DNA of 64,000 nucleotides from Flavobacterium sp. GTDB lineage: Bacteria > Bacteroidota > Bacteroidia > Flavobacteriales > Flavobacteriaceae. Shown here in pieces: positions 1 to 7,940 of this stretch (position 1 is the first letter of the stretch; every line of letters starts with the position of its first letter). The notes under the pieces were generated by a model that saw only the letters and a program-made list of their open reading frames with translations, was not told the DNA's origin and ran no database searches. Location: assembly GCF_027484705.1 (NCBI RefSeq), contig NZ_JAIXSL010000022.1, positions 1 to 64,000 of the forward strand, given 5' to 3'. A program made the position numbers and the translations under genes.

Positions 1-1680
1 CCGAATGCCGGACAATGTGCAAGCAATGTTACACTTGTGGTTACGGTAACTTCCGCTACAATTGTTCCGGATTTTAGTCCAACTTTAACCTTATGCTCGG
101 GAACGACTGCACCTGCATTAAATGCTACTTCCCCTAATGGAATTACAGGGGTTTGGTCGCCTAATGTTATTAGTAATACGGCTGGAGGCAATTACACTTT
201 CACACCGAATGCCGGACAATGTGCAAGCAATGTTACACTTGTGGTTACGGTAACTTCCGCTACAATTGTTCCGGATTTTAGTCCAACTTTAACCTTATGT
301 TCAGGAACTACTGCACCTGCATTAAATACTACTTCACCTAACGGAATTAGCGGAGTTTGGTCGCCTAATGTTATCAATAACACAGCTGGAGACAATTACA
401 CTTTCACACCGAATGCAGGTCAATGTGCAAGCAATGTTACACTTGTAGTTACGGTAACTTCGGCTACAATTGTTCCTAGTTTTGCACCAACCTTAACCTT
501 GTGTTCTGGAAATGCTGCACCTGCATTGAATACGACTTCCCCCAACGGGATTACTGGCGTTTGGTCGCCAACTGTAATTAGCAACACGTTGGGCGGGAAT
601 TATGTTTTCACGCCGAATGCCGGGCAATGTGCCACTTCATTCACACTAACAGTTACGGTGACAACAGGTAATATCATTCCTAATTTTGCTACGACTTTGT
701 CATTATGTTCGGGAACGGTTGCGCCACCATTGAATACGACTTCCCTCAATGGGATTACTGGCGTTTGGTCGCCAACTGTAATCAACAATTCTGTGGGAGG
801 TAATTACACTTTTACGCCCAATGCCGGGCAATGTGCTATCACGGCTTCATTAGCGGTAACGATTACGGCGCCTAACATTGTTCCTGTCTTTAATCCGGTG
901 AATGCCATTTGTGTTGGAGGAACATTAAGTCCGTTGCCTACCACTTCGTTGAATGGAATAACCGGAACTTGGTCTCCCGCTTTAGACTATACGCAAACGA
1001 AAACTTATTTCTTTACTCCAAATTCGGGGCAATGTGCCGTAAATACACAATTGATTATCACGGTCAATCCACCCTCAATTGTGCCGACTTTTGCCACGAC
1101 TACGCTAACGATTTGTAATGGCGATGCGTTGTCTCCGTTGCCTACAACATCCATAAATGGGATCACCGGAAGCTGGTCACCTGCTTTGGATAATTTACGA
1201 AGCAAAACCTATAATTTTCTGCCGAATGCCGGGCAATGTGCGTTAGGAACTACTTTTACAATTAATGTCACACCAAAAACAATCCCGACTTTCAACCCGG
1301 TGAATTCGATTTGCGCCGGAGAAACCTTAACTCCGTTGCCAACAACTTCATTGAATGGCATCACAGGAAGTTGGTCACCGGCGCCGGACAATACGCAAAC
1401 CCGAACCTATACTTTTCAACCTGATCCGAACCAATGTGCCGCTACGGGTAATCTGACCATTACGGTGACTCCGGCGATATTACCGATTTTCAATGCGGTG
1501 GCCCCTGTCTGTGTTGGAACAATATTGAATCCGTTACCTTCTACTTCCTTGAACAGTATTACCGGAACTTGGTCGCCGACGTTTGATAATATGACTTCGC
1601 AACTTTACACTTTTACACCAAATTCCGGACAATGCGCTACGAATGCTAGCCTCAATATTACCGTGGCTCCGAATCCTATT
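1..1680 (+). repeat. About nine tandem ~204-bp coding repeats
   Basis: The codons for Pro-Asn/Asp-x-Gly/Asn-Gln-Cys recur at 1, 205, 409, 613, 817, 1018, 1222, 1426 and 1618. The period is 204 bp, with one 201-bp and one 192-bp unit. The first two copies are nearly identical in DNA; copies further downstream diverge progressively. The array continues off the left edge. Confidence 0.9.
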
Positions 1681-2400
1681 TTCACTGAAACAGCCTATAT
1701 TTGTTTTGATGCAGCCGGACAAGTAATCAATCCGGCGACGATTGACAGCGGTTTATCGATAGCCGATTATTCGTTCCTCTGGACGCAGGACGGCAATCCT
1801 TTGACCGATATTACAGCATCGATTCAGGCTTCCCAAACTGGTATTTATGAAGTGACGGCCACGAACCGCATTACGAATTGTACTATCACAATTACCACAA
1901 CCGTTCTGGCTTCAACGCCGGCAACAGCTTTCGCTTATGTGAATGAGGATTTTGCCGAGCTGCAGCAAATCATTGTCGAAGTTAACGGCAGTTCGGGAGA
2001 TTTTCTTTACCAGCTAGATCATGGGCCGTTTCAACCGAGCAATGTTTTTATCATTACCAAAGGGGGTGATTACACGATTCATGTAAAAGATGTCAGCGGC
2101 TGCAATACTTTTGAACTGAAGGTTACGGCACTCAATTTTCCTAAGTTTTTCACTCCGAATGATGATGGTTACAATGATTATTGGAATGTCGCCGGACTCG
2201 AGCCTTCGCAAGACGGGCAGATTACTGTTTTTGACCGTTACGGAAAATTGCTCAAACAATTCGCCGCGATTGGTGAAGGCTGGAACGGGATTTTCAACGG
2301 AAAAGCATTGCCCGCAACCGATTATTGGTTCGTGATTTCCTATAAAAGTCTGACGGGAGCATCGAAAAATTTCCGTTCCCATTTTACATTGAAGCGATAA
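1..2400 (+). CDS. Repeat-built T9SS type B surface protein (5' partial)
   Basis: The frame is open from base 1, so the start lies outside the window; the GTG at 37 is just an internal codon. At least 799 residues remain. The protein is mostly tandem units of about 68 residues carrying NGITGxWSP and FTPNAGQCA, followed by a module with YQLDHGPF and a C-terminal segment (about 2140-2397) with FFTPNDDGYNDYWN, FDRYGK and DYWF. That tail is the gliding-motility-associated (CHU_C) type B signal for T9SS export. The protein is therefore probably displayed on or released from the cell surface as an adhesin-like filament. The same pre-tail module and tail recur in the 14647-19245 protein, so the two are paralogous at the C-terminus. 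The ligand is unknown. Confidence 0.85.
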   Translation, partial: PNAGQCASNVTLVVTVTSATIVPDFSPTLTLCSGTTAPALNATSPNGITGVWSPNVISNTAGGNYTFTPNAGQCASNVTLVVTVTSATIVPDFSPTLTLCSGTTAPALNTTSPNGISGVWSPNVINNTAGDNYTFTPNAGQCASNVTLVVTVTSATIVPSFAPTLTLCSGNAAPALNTTSPNGITGVWSPTVISNTLGGNYVFTPNAGQCATSFTLTVTVTTGNIIPNFATTLSLCSGTVAPPLNTTSLNGITGVWSPTVINNSVGGNYTFTPNAGQCAITASLAVTITAPNIVPVFNPVNAICVGGTLSPLPTTSLNGITGTWSPALDYTQTKTYFFTPNSGQCAVNTQLIITVNPPSIVPTFATTTLTICNGDALSPLPTTSINGITGSWSPALDNLRSKTYNFLPNAGQCALGTTFTINVTPKTIPTFNPVNSICAGETLTPLPTTSLNGITGSWSPAPDNTQTRTYTFQPDPNQCAATGNLTITVTPAILPIFNAVAPVCVGTILNPLPSTSLNSITGTWSPTFDNMTSQLYTFTPNSGQCATNASLNITVAPNPIFTETAYICFDAAGQVINPATIDSGLSIADYSFLWTQDGNPLTDITASIQASQTGIYEVTATNRITNCTITITTTVLASTPATAFAYVNEDFAELQQIIVEVNGSSGDFLYQLDHGPFQPSNVFIITKGGDYTIHVKDVSGCNTFELKVTALNFPKFFTPNDDGYNDYWNVAGLEPSQDGQITVFDRYGKLLKQFAAIGEGWNGIFNGKALPATDYWFVISYKSLTGASKNFRSHFTLKR

Positions 2401-2401
2401 A

Positions 2402-2431
2402 AAAACCTGCAAACTTTCGCTTACAGGTTTT
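2402..2431. terminator. Bidirectional hairpin terminator between converging genes
   Basis: AAAACCTG at 2402-2409 pairs with CAGGTTTT at 2424-2431. There are A/T runs on both sides, so it can serve the adhesin gene (+) and htpG (-). Confidence 0.7.
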
Positions 2432-2452
2432 CTCCAAATCTATTTTTAATTT

Positions 2453-4354
2453 TTATTTGATCAACTCAAAACTGCGTTTCACAAAAGCAGTCAATTCTTC
2501 GCCTTTGAGTAAGTTTTGGGAAAGTTTCGCCAAGTCGAGCGCTTGTTTTACCAAACTTTCCTGAGTTGCTTTATCAGCGGTATTCAAAATATTCGTAGCC
2601 AAAGTTGAATTGGTATTCACCACCAAATTATACATATCCGGCATGTTGCCCATACCGAACATTCCGCCACCGCCGGTTTGGCTCATTTCTTTCATACGGC
2701 GCATGAATTCGGGCTGCGTGATGATGAACGGTGCGGCATTGCTGTCTAAAGCTTCGAGTTGCAATGAATAAGTTGGCGTCGGAACATAAGTTTCGATTAC
2801 CGATTTTAAGTTGGTTTGTTCTTCTTCCGAAAGTTTCGAAATCGCGGTTTCTTCTTTTTTGATCAAGCTATCAATGTGATCGCCGTCAACGCGAACGAAC
2901 GTTAGATTTTCGTTATCAGATTCCAGTTTTTGAATCAAATGCGAGATGATCGGCGAATCCAACAACAACACTTCATAGCCTTTTTCCTTAGCAGATTCGA
3001 TGTAAGCGTGTTGCGCGTCTTTGTTTCCGGCATATAACAAAACCAATTTTCCGTTTTTGTCGGTTTGGTTCGCTTTGAGGTTTTCTTTCAATTCTTCTAA
3101 AGTGAAATATTTTCCGTCAACCGTTGGATACAAAACGAAAGCGCCTGCTTTTTCATAGAATTTATCTTCCGACAACATACCGTATTCCAGGACGATTTTG
3201 ATGTCGTTCCATTTTTTCTCGAAATCTTCACGGTTTTCTGTGAACAACGATTTGAGTTTGTCGGCTACTTTTCTGGTGATGTAATTCGAGATTTTTTTCA
3301 CCGCACCATCAGCCTGAAGATACGAACGAGAAACGTTCAAAGGAATATCCGGAGAATCGATGACACCTTTAAGCATCGTCAAAAATTCAGGAACGATTCC
3401 TTCTACATTATCAGTTACATAAACCTGATTTTGGTACAATTGGATTTTGTCCTTTTGGATTTGCATATCCGAACCCAATTTCGGGAAGTATAAAATTCCG
3501 GTCAGGTTAAACGGATAATCTACATTTAAATGAATGTGGAATAACGGTTCCTCAAATTGCATCGGATACAATTCGTGGTAGAAATTTTTATAATCTTCAT
3601 CGGTCAATTCCGTTGGCTGCTTTGTCCAGGCCGGATTTGGGTTGTTGATGATGTTGTCGACTTCAACCGTTTTGAACACTTCGTCTTTGTCTTCCGGAGC
3701 TACTTCTTCGCCTTTTTTCTGCTCGATTTTCTCTGTTCTGGTGCCGAATTTAATCGGGATCGGCATAAACTTATTGTATTTGTTCAATAGGTTTTTGATG
3801 CGAGATTCTTCCAAAAATTCTAATGAATCTTCAGCAATGTGCAGGATGATTTCGGTTCCGCGTGAAGTTTTGTCAGATGGTTCTAACGTAAATTCCGGAC
3901 TTCCGTCGCAAATCCAGTGTGCGGCTGGTTCGTCTTTATAGGATTTGGTGATGATTTCAACTTTTTCAGCGACCATAAACGCCGAGTAAAATCCTAGTCC
4001 GAAATGTCCGATGATTCCGGAATCTTTAGCGGAATCTTTGTATTTGTCGAGGAATTCTTCAGCGCCTGAAAACGCTACCTGGTTGATGTATTTTTCAACT
4101 TCTTCAGCGGTCATCCCCAAACCTTGGTCAATGATGTGCAATTTTTTGGCTTCCTTATCGATTTTGATTTCGATGATCGGATTGCCGTATTCGACTTTCG
4201 CTTCGCCGATACTCGTAAGGTGTTTGAGTTTTAAAGTGGCATCAGTCCCGTTGGAAACCAATTCACGCAAGAAAATTTCGTGATCGCTGTATAAGAATTT
4301 TTTAATTAAGGGAAAGATGTTTTCTACCGATACATTAATTTTTCCTGTTGTCAT
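2453..4354 (-). CDS. htpG: HSP90-family molecular chaperone HtpG
   Basis: ATP-dependent cytosolic chaperone of 633 residues, normal for bacterial HtpG. The GHKL ATPase motifs are visible: ELVSNGTDA (31-39, with the catalytic Glu and Mg-binding Asn), DQGLGM (76-81) and GHFGLGFYSAFMV (about 116-128). The middle and dimerisation domains follow. I start at the ATG at 4354 because the homologous N-terminus begins MTTGKINVSVEN. The open frame continues 25 codons upstream, but that part reads as leader sequence. It is a single gene converging on the adhesin gene and sharing its terminator. No CIRCE-type inverted repeat was seen upstream. Confidence 0.95.
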   Translation of the reverse strand: MTTGKINVSVENIFPLIKKFLYSDHEIFLRELVSNGTDATLKLKHLTSIGEAKVEYGNPIIEIKIDKEAKKLHIIDQGLGMTAEEVEKYINQVAFSGAEEFLDKYKDSAKDSGIIGHFGLGFYSAFMVAEKVEIITKSYKDEPAAHWICDGSPEFTLEPSDKTSRGTEIILHIAEDSLEFLEESRIKNLLNKYNKFMPIPIKFGTRTEKIEQKKGEEVAPEDKDEVFKTVEVDNIINNPNPAWTKQPTELTDEDYKNFYHELYPMQFEEPLFHIHLNVDYPFNLTGILYFPKLGSDMQIQKDKIQLYQNQVYVTDNVEGIVPEFLTMLKGVIDSPDIPLNVSRSYLQADGAVKKISNYITRKVADKLKSLFTENREDFEKKWNDIKIVLEYGMLSEDKFYEKAGAFVLYPTVDGKYFTLEELKENLKANQTDKNGKLVLLYAGNKDAQHAYIESAKEKGYEVLLLDSPIISHLIQKLESDNENLTFVRVDGDHIDSLIKKEETAISKLSEEEQTNLKSVIETYVPTPTYSLQLEALDSNAAPFIITQPEFMRRMKEMSQTGGGGMFGMGNMPDMYNLVVNTNSTLATNILNTADKATQESLVKQALDLAKLSQNLLKGEELTAFVKRSFELIK

Positions 4355-4492
4355 ATCTGAGTTGTTTTTAATTTTAAAATCGTGCTTCCCGCTTTTCAAA
4401 TAGAATACCAACTTAGGCAAGAATGACAAATTGGCGCAATATTTTATTTCAAAATATTTTCTTAAAAAAATCTGTTTTCAGGGCATCGGTCG

Positions 4493-4500
4493 TATATTTG
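4493..4500 (+). promoter_or_regulatory. TAnnTTTG -7 box for the lipocalin-like lipoprotein
   Basis: TATATTTG lies 18 nt upstream of the ATG at 4519. No clear TTG -33 element was found at the usual spacing. Confidence 0.5.
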
Positions 4501-4518
4501 TTGCCTAACAATTAGCAT

Positions 4519-4992
4519 ATGAAAAAATTAATTTTACTCAGTTTTATGGCGTTGGCAATCGCTTCATGTAAAACATCTTCAGCTACAAGTACGAAAATCG
4601 ATTCGAAATCTCAAGTAGCCATCCGAGGCAACTGGACGTTGACTTCTGTAACGTATCCAAGTTCTGATTTTATTAAAGTCACTTCTTTTGGTCTGGCAGA
4701 TTCTAAATGCTTTGAAGGCAGCACTTGGAAATTTGTAGCCAATAATAATTCAGGTGAAATGGCACTTACCAAATCCGATTGCGCAGCGTTTTCTTCACAG
4801 ATTAAATGGTTTATCAATAAAGAAGGTGAGTTTATCCTAAAAGTATTGAATGCCGGTGAAAAAGCTAAAAAAGTAAGAAATGGTTATGTACTTAAAGTAA
4901 ACGTTCAGAGCGAAAACAGCTTCCAGTTGATTGACAAAATCAATGTAGGCAACAAACCCACAGATGTTGTTTATCAATTCCAGAAAAATTAA
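4519..4992 (+). CDS. Lipocalin-like lipoprotein
   Basis: 157 residues with a lipoprotein signal (hydrophobic stretch then AIASC, Cys17), so it is likely lipid-anchored in the envelope. The mature part opens with GNWTLTSVTYP and keeps the pattern short beta strands - Trp - F.A..N - late SFQLIDKI typical of small lipocalin-like lipoproteins of Flavobacteriaceae. The ligand is unknown. It is 11 bp upstream of the OmpA-family gene, so the two are probably co-transcribed. The family call is from pattern only. Confidence 0.6.
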   Translation: MKKLILLSFMALAIASCKTSSATSTKIDSKSQVAIRGNWTLTSVTYPSSDFIKVTSFGLADSKCFEGSTWKFVANNNSGEMALTKSDCAAFSSQIKWFINKEGEFILKVLNAGEKAKKVRNGYVLKVNVQSENSFQLIDKINVGNKPTDVVYQFQKN

Positions 4993-5003
4993 ATAAAAAA
5001 AAT

Positions 5004-5696
5004 ATGAAAAGAATAGCTATAATCGTTTTAGCCTTGAGTCTGTTTTCAGCAACATTTTTGAGCAGTTGCGAAGCAGTAAAGAATACCAATAAAACACAAA
5101 GAGGCGCAGCCATCGGTGCTGCAGGTGGTGCCATATTAGGCGGAGTTTTAGGAAACAATATTGGTAAAGGTGGCAATGGAGCTCTGGGAGCAGTATTGGG
5201 CGGTGTTATCGGTGGTGTTGCCGGTGGCGTCATCGGAAATAAAATGGACAAACAGGCGCGTGAAATCGACAATGCTTTGCCGGGTGCGGATGTTGTTCGC
5301 GTCGGGGAAGGCATCAAATTGGTTTTGGGTGAAAATGCGGTGCGTTTCGATTTCAACAAATCAACCTTGACGGCTCAGGCGAAAACCAACCTTGATAAAT
5401 TGGTCAAAGTTTTCACCGAATATCCTGATACGAATATTGTAATTTACGGTTATACTGATAGTTCGGGTGCTGATGATTACAATTTGAAATTGTCAGACCA
5501 AAGAGCCGCTTCCGTAAAAGCTTATTTGACTAAAAAAGGATTGTCAGCCGCAAGATTTACGACAACTGGAATGGGTGAAGCCGATCCAATCGAATCGAAT
5601 GAAACTGACGCCGGAAGAAGCAAAAACCGTCGCGTAGAGTTCGCGATTACAGCCAACGATAAAATGGTGGAAGACGCTAAGAAAGAAGGAAATTGA
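5004..5696 (+). CDS. OmpA-family lipoprotein with glycine-zipper segment
   Basis: 230 residues. A lipoprotein signal ends at Cys22 (LSSC). Residues about 31-84 are a glycine-zipper region (GAAIGAAGGAILGGVLG), which can insert in or pack against a membrane. Residues about 108-225 are an OmpA C-terminal peptidoglycan-binding domain with FDFNKSTLT, YTDSSG, LSDQRAASVKAYL and GRSKNRRVE. It probably links the outer membrane to peptidoglycan, like Pal/YiaD-type proteins. It follows the lipocalin-like gene in an apparent two-gene operon and ends at a strong terminator. Confidence 0.88.
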   Translation: MKRIAIIVLALSLFSATFLSSCEAVKNTNKTQRGAAIGAAGGAILGGVLGNNIGKGGNGALGAVLGGVIGGVAGGVIGNKMDKQAREIDNALPGADVVRVGEGIKLVLGENAVRFDFNKSTLTAQAKTNLDKLVKVFTEYPDTNIVIYGYTDSSGADDYNLKLSDQRAASVKAYLTKKGLSAARFTTTGMGEADPIESNETDAGRSKNRRVEFAITANDKMVEDAKKEGN

Positions 5697-5716
5697 GACC
5701 TCTCGATTTATAAATT

Positions 5717-5753
5717 AAAAGCTGTTCAGATGTTGAGCAGCTTTTTTTTTTTT
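5717..5753 (+). terminator. Rho-independent terminator after the OmpA-family gene
   Basis: AAAAGCTG...CAGCTTTT with the loop closed by TC/GA, followed by a long T run (5742-5753). Confidence 0.8.
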
Positions 5754-5851
5754 GGCCAAGACTGAAAATTTAACACAATATTTTGTTTAATATTTTTGAT
5801 GTATGATTAAACAAATCGTACATTTACCATTCCATTTAATTTACGGAACTC

Positions 5852-6523
5852 ATGGCAACTACCAAGAAAACGACCACCAAAAAGAAATCAATCGATGACG
5901 ATCAAATCATTTCCTTATATATGGATTATGTGCTGGAACACCAGTCGACGCCGAAAAACATTTTTACTTTCTGTAAAGCGAATACTATTGAAGAAGCTGA
6001 TTTCTATAGTTTCTTCGGCTCGTTCGGCAATATCAGACAAATGATTTGGGTGAAGTTTTTTGAGAATGTTCAGCAGACGATTTTAAAGGATGAATCTTAT
6101 TCGAGTTATACCGATAAAAACAAATTGCTAGCCATTTACTTTTCGATGTTTGAATTGCTGACTATGAACAGAAGTTATGTGCTCTATTCGTTGAAAGAGA
6201 ATGACAAAGGCTTGAAAAACCTCAAGGATCTAAAGATGTTCCGAAACGAGTTTAAAGATTTCATCAACCAAATCATCGATGCGAATCCTAAACCTGATTT
6301 GGTGAAGCTCGACAAATTCACCAAACCTGTTTTTTCCGAAGGCGCCTGGATTCAATTCCTGTTGTTGTTAAAATATTGGATCGAAGACACTTCCAAAGGT
6401 TTTGAGAAAACGGATATTTTAATTGAAAAATCAGTTAATACCGTAGTCGATTTACTAGATACCAAACCGCTCGAAAGCCTCATCGATTTGGGGAAATTCC
6501 TCTGGAAAGAAAGAAAAATGTAG
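5852..6523 (+). CDS. TetR-like regulator with a diverged helix-turn-helix
   Basis: 223 residues, all-alpha, with a very basic N-terminus (about ten Lys/Thr-rich residues). Residues about 15-65 fit the TetR N-terminal layout (IISLYMDYVLE, then IFTFCKANTIEEADFYSFF), but the recognition helix is far from consensus. The rest resembles the TetR C-terminal ligand domain. It sits 33 bp upstream of the ABC1/AarF gene, so the two are probably one operon. It could be a DNA-binding repressor of that operon, or a TetR-fold protein that has lost DNA binding. Confidence 0.6.
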   Translation: MATTKKTTTKKKSIDDDQIISLYMDYVLEHQSTPKNIFTFCKANTIEEADFYSFFGSFGNIRQMIWVKFFENVQQTILKDESYSSYTDKNKLLAIYFSMFELLTMNRSYVLYSLKENDKGLKNLKDLKMFRNEFKDFINQIIDANPKPDLVKLDKFTKPVFSEGAWIQFLLLLKYWIEDTSKGFEKTDILIEKSVNTVVDLLDTKPLESLIDLGKFLWKERKM

Positions 6524-6556
6524 GTTGTAAAACAAATCTTCGGCTCAAAACCATCC

Positions 6557-7864
6557 ATGAAAACATTAGATAAAATACCCACCAATAAAATAGAACGCGC
6601 CGGACAACTGCTCAAAACCGGCATCAAGGTCGGCGGCAATTACATCGCTTATTACGGCGAGAAAATGGTCAATCCCGAATTGTCCAAAGACAAACTCAAT
6701 GAGAACAATGCGGGCGATATTTACGACGGATTACAGAATTTAAAAGGCAGCGCGCTCAAAGTAGCCCAAATGCTGAGCATGGACAAAAGCATCATGCCTC
6801 AAGCTTATGTCGATAAGTTTTCTTTGTCGCAATTTTCCGTGCCACCATTGTCAGCGCCTTTGGTCAGGAAGACTTTCAAAAAATATCTGGGGAAATTCCC
6901 CGAAGAACTATACGATTCGTTCACACCGGATGCAATCAATGCTGCTAGTATCGGACAGGTACATATGGCAACCAAGGATGGGAAAAAACTTGCTGTGAAA
7001 ATCCAGTATCCCGGTGTGGCGGATAGTATTAGTTCTGATTTGGCTCTGGTGAAGCCTTTCGCGACGAGAATGTTCAACCTCAAAGGCAAGGATTCTGAAA
7101 AGTATTTCATAGAAGTCGAAAACAAACTGCTTGAGGAAACCGATTATGTTCTAGAACTCCAGCAAAGCATCGATATGGCCAAAGCCTGCGGACACATTCC
7201 GAATCTGCGTTTCCCCAATTATTACCACGAATGGTCTTCTGAAAAAATCCTCACGATGGATTGGATGGAAGGGCAGCATTTGTCAGAGTTCGCTTCACAA
7301 AACAAAGACGTTTCAAAAGCCAATCAAGTAGGGCAGGCGCTCTGGGATTTTTACATGTACCAGATGCATCATTTGCGCCAGGTGCATGCCGATCCGCATC
7401 CCGGAAATTTCCTGATTGACGATGATGCCAACCTCATGCCGATTGATTTTGGTTGCATCAAAAAAGTACCGAATGAGTTCTACATTCCGTATTTCGAATT
7501 GGCAAATCCTAAGGTAATCAACAATCCGATTTTGTTCGAAGAAAAATTATACGAACTCGAAATCTTAAGGATGGATGATTCTCCAGAAGAGATTGCTTAT
7601 TTCACAGGTATATTTCACCGCTTGTTGAGTCTGTTCACCAAACCTTTCCATGGCGATTATTTCGATTTTTCGGATGATGATTTTTTTGGCGCCATTGCCA
7701 CGATGGGCGAAGAATTTACCAAAGACACACAGTTGCGCAAAATGAACGGAAACCGCGGATCGAAACATTTTTTATACATCAACCGTACTTTTTTTGGGCT
7801 GTATAATCTGATGCATGACCTCAAAGCGGCCGTGCAAACCCAAAATTACCTCAGGTATATTTGA
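6557..7864 (+). CDS. ABC1/AarF/UbiB-family atypical kinase
   Basis: 435 residues. UbiB-family motifs: KVAQMLS at 68-74 (the family's KxGQ motif with Gly replaced by Ala), the Ala-rich nucleotide loop AASIGQ at 129-134, the nucleotide lysine in LAVKIQYPG (K148), the catalytic loop HADPHPGN (277-284) and DFG (297-299). UbiB proteins support ubiquinone synthesis, but Bacteroidota use menaquinone. A role in isoprenoid-quinone or membrane-lipid homeostasis is therefore more plausible than ubiquinone synthesis. It follows the TetR-like gene closely and ends at a bidirectional terminator. Confidence 0.85.
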   Translation: MKTLDKIPTNKIERAGQLLKTGIKVGGNYIAYYGEKMVNPELSKDKLNENNAGDIYDGLQNLKGSALKVAQMLSMDKSIMPQAYVDKFSLSQFSVPPLSAPLVRKTFKKYLGKFPEELYDSFTPDAINAASIGQVHMATKDGKKLAVKIQYPGVADSISSDLALVKPFATRMFNLKGKDSEKYFIEVENKLLEETDYVLELQQSIDMAKACGHIPNLRFPNYYHEWSSEKILTMDWMEGQHLSEFASQNKDVSKANQVGQALWDFYMYQMHHLRQVHADPHPGNFLIDDDANLMPIDFGCIKKVPNEFYIPYFELANPKVINNPILFEEKLYELEILRMDDSPEEIAYFTGIFHRLLSLFTKPFHGDYFDFSDDDFFGAIATMGEEFTKDTQLRKMNGNRGSKHFLYINRTFFGLYNLMHDLKAAVQTQNYLRYI

Positions 7865-7893
7865 TTGTTAAATTTAGTTTTTTTGTTAGTTTG

Positions 7894-7936
7894 AATAAGA
7901 GTGATTTCCCCATCGGGTTCTCGCTCTTATTTTTTA
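7894..7936. terminator. Bidirectional terminator between aarF-like and repeat-protein genes
   Basis: AATAAGAG (7894-7901) pairs with CTCTTATT (7924-7931), followed by T's on the plus strand; A/T runs flank both sides. Confidence 0.7.
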
Positions 7937-7940
7937 GAAA

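Noticed and set aside
1..1680. Possible CRISPR or satellite array
   Set aside because: The repeats are long, contiguous and in frame within a protein; there are no unique spacers.
4355..4429. Extended N-terminus of HtpG
   Set aside because: The 25 extra codons are not part of the HSP90 family and precede a standard start at 4354.
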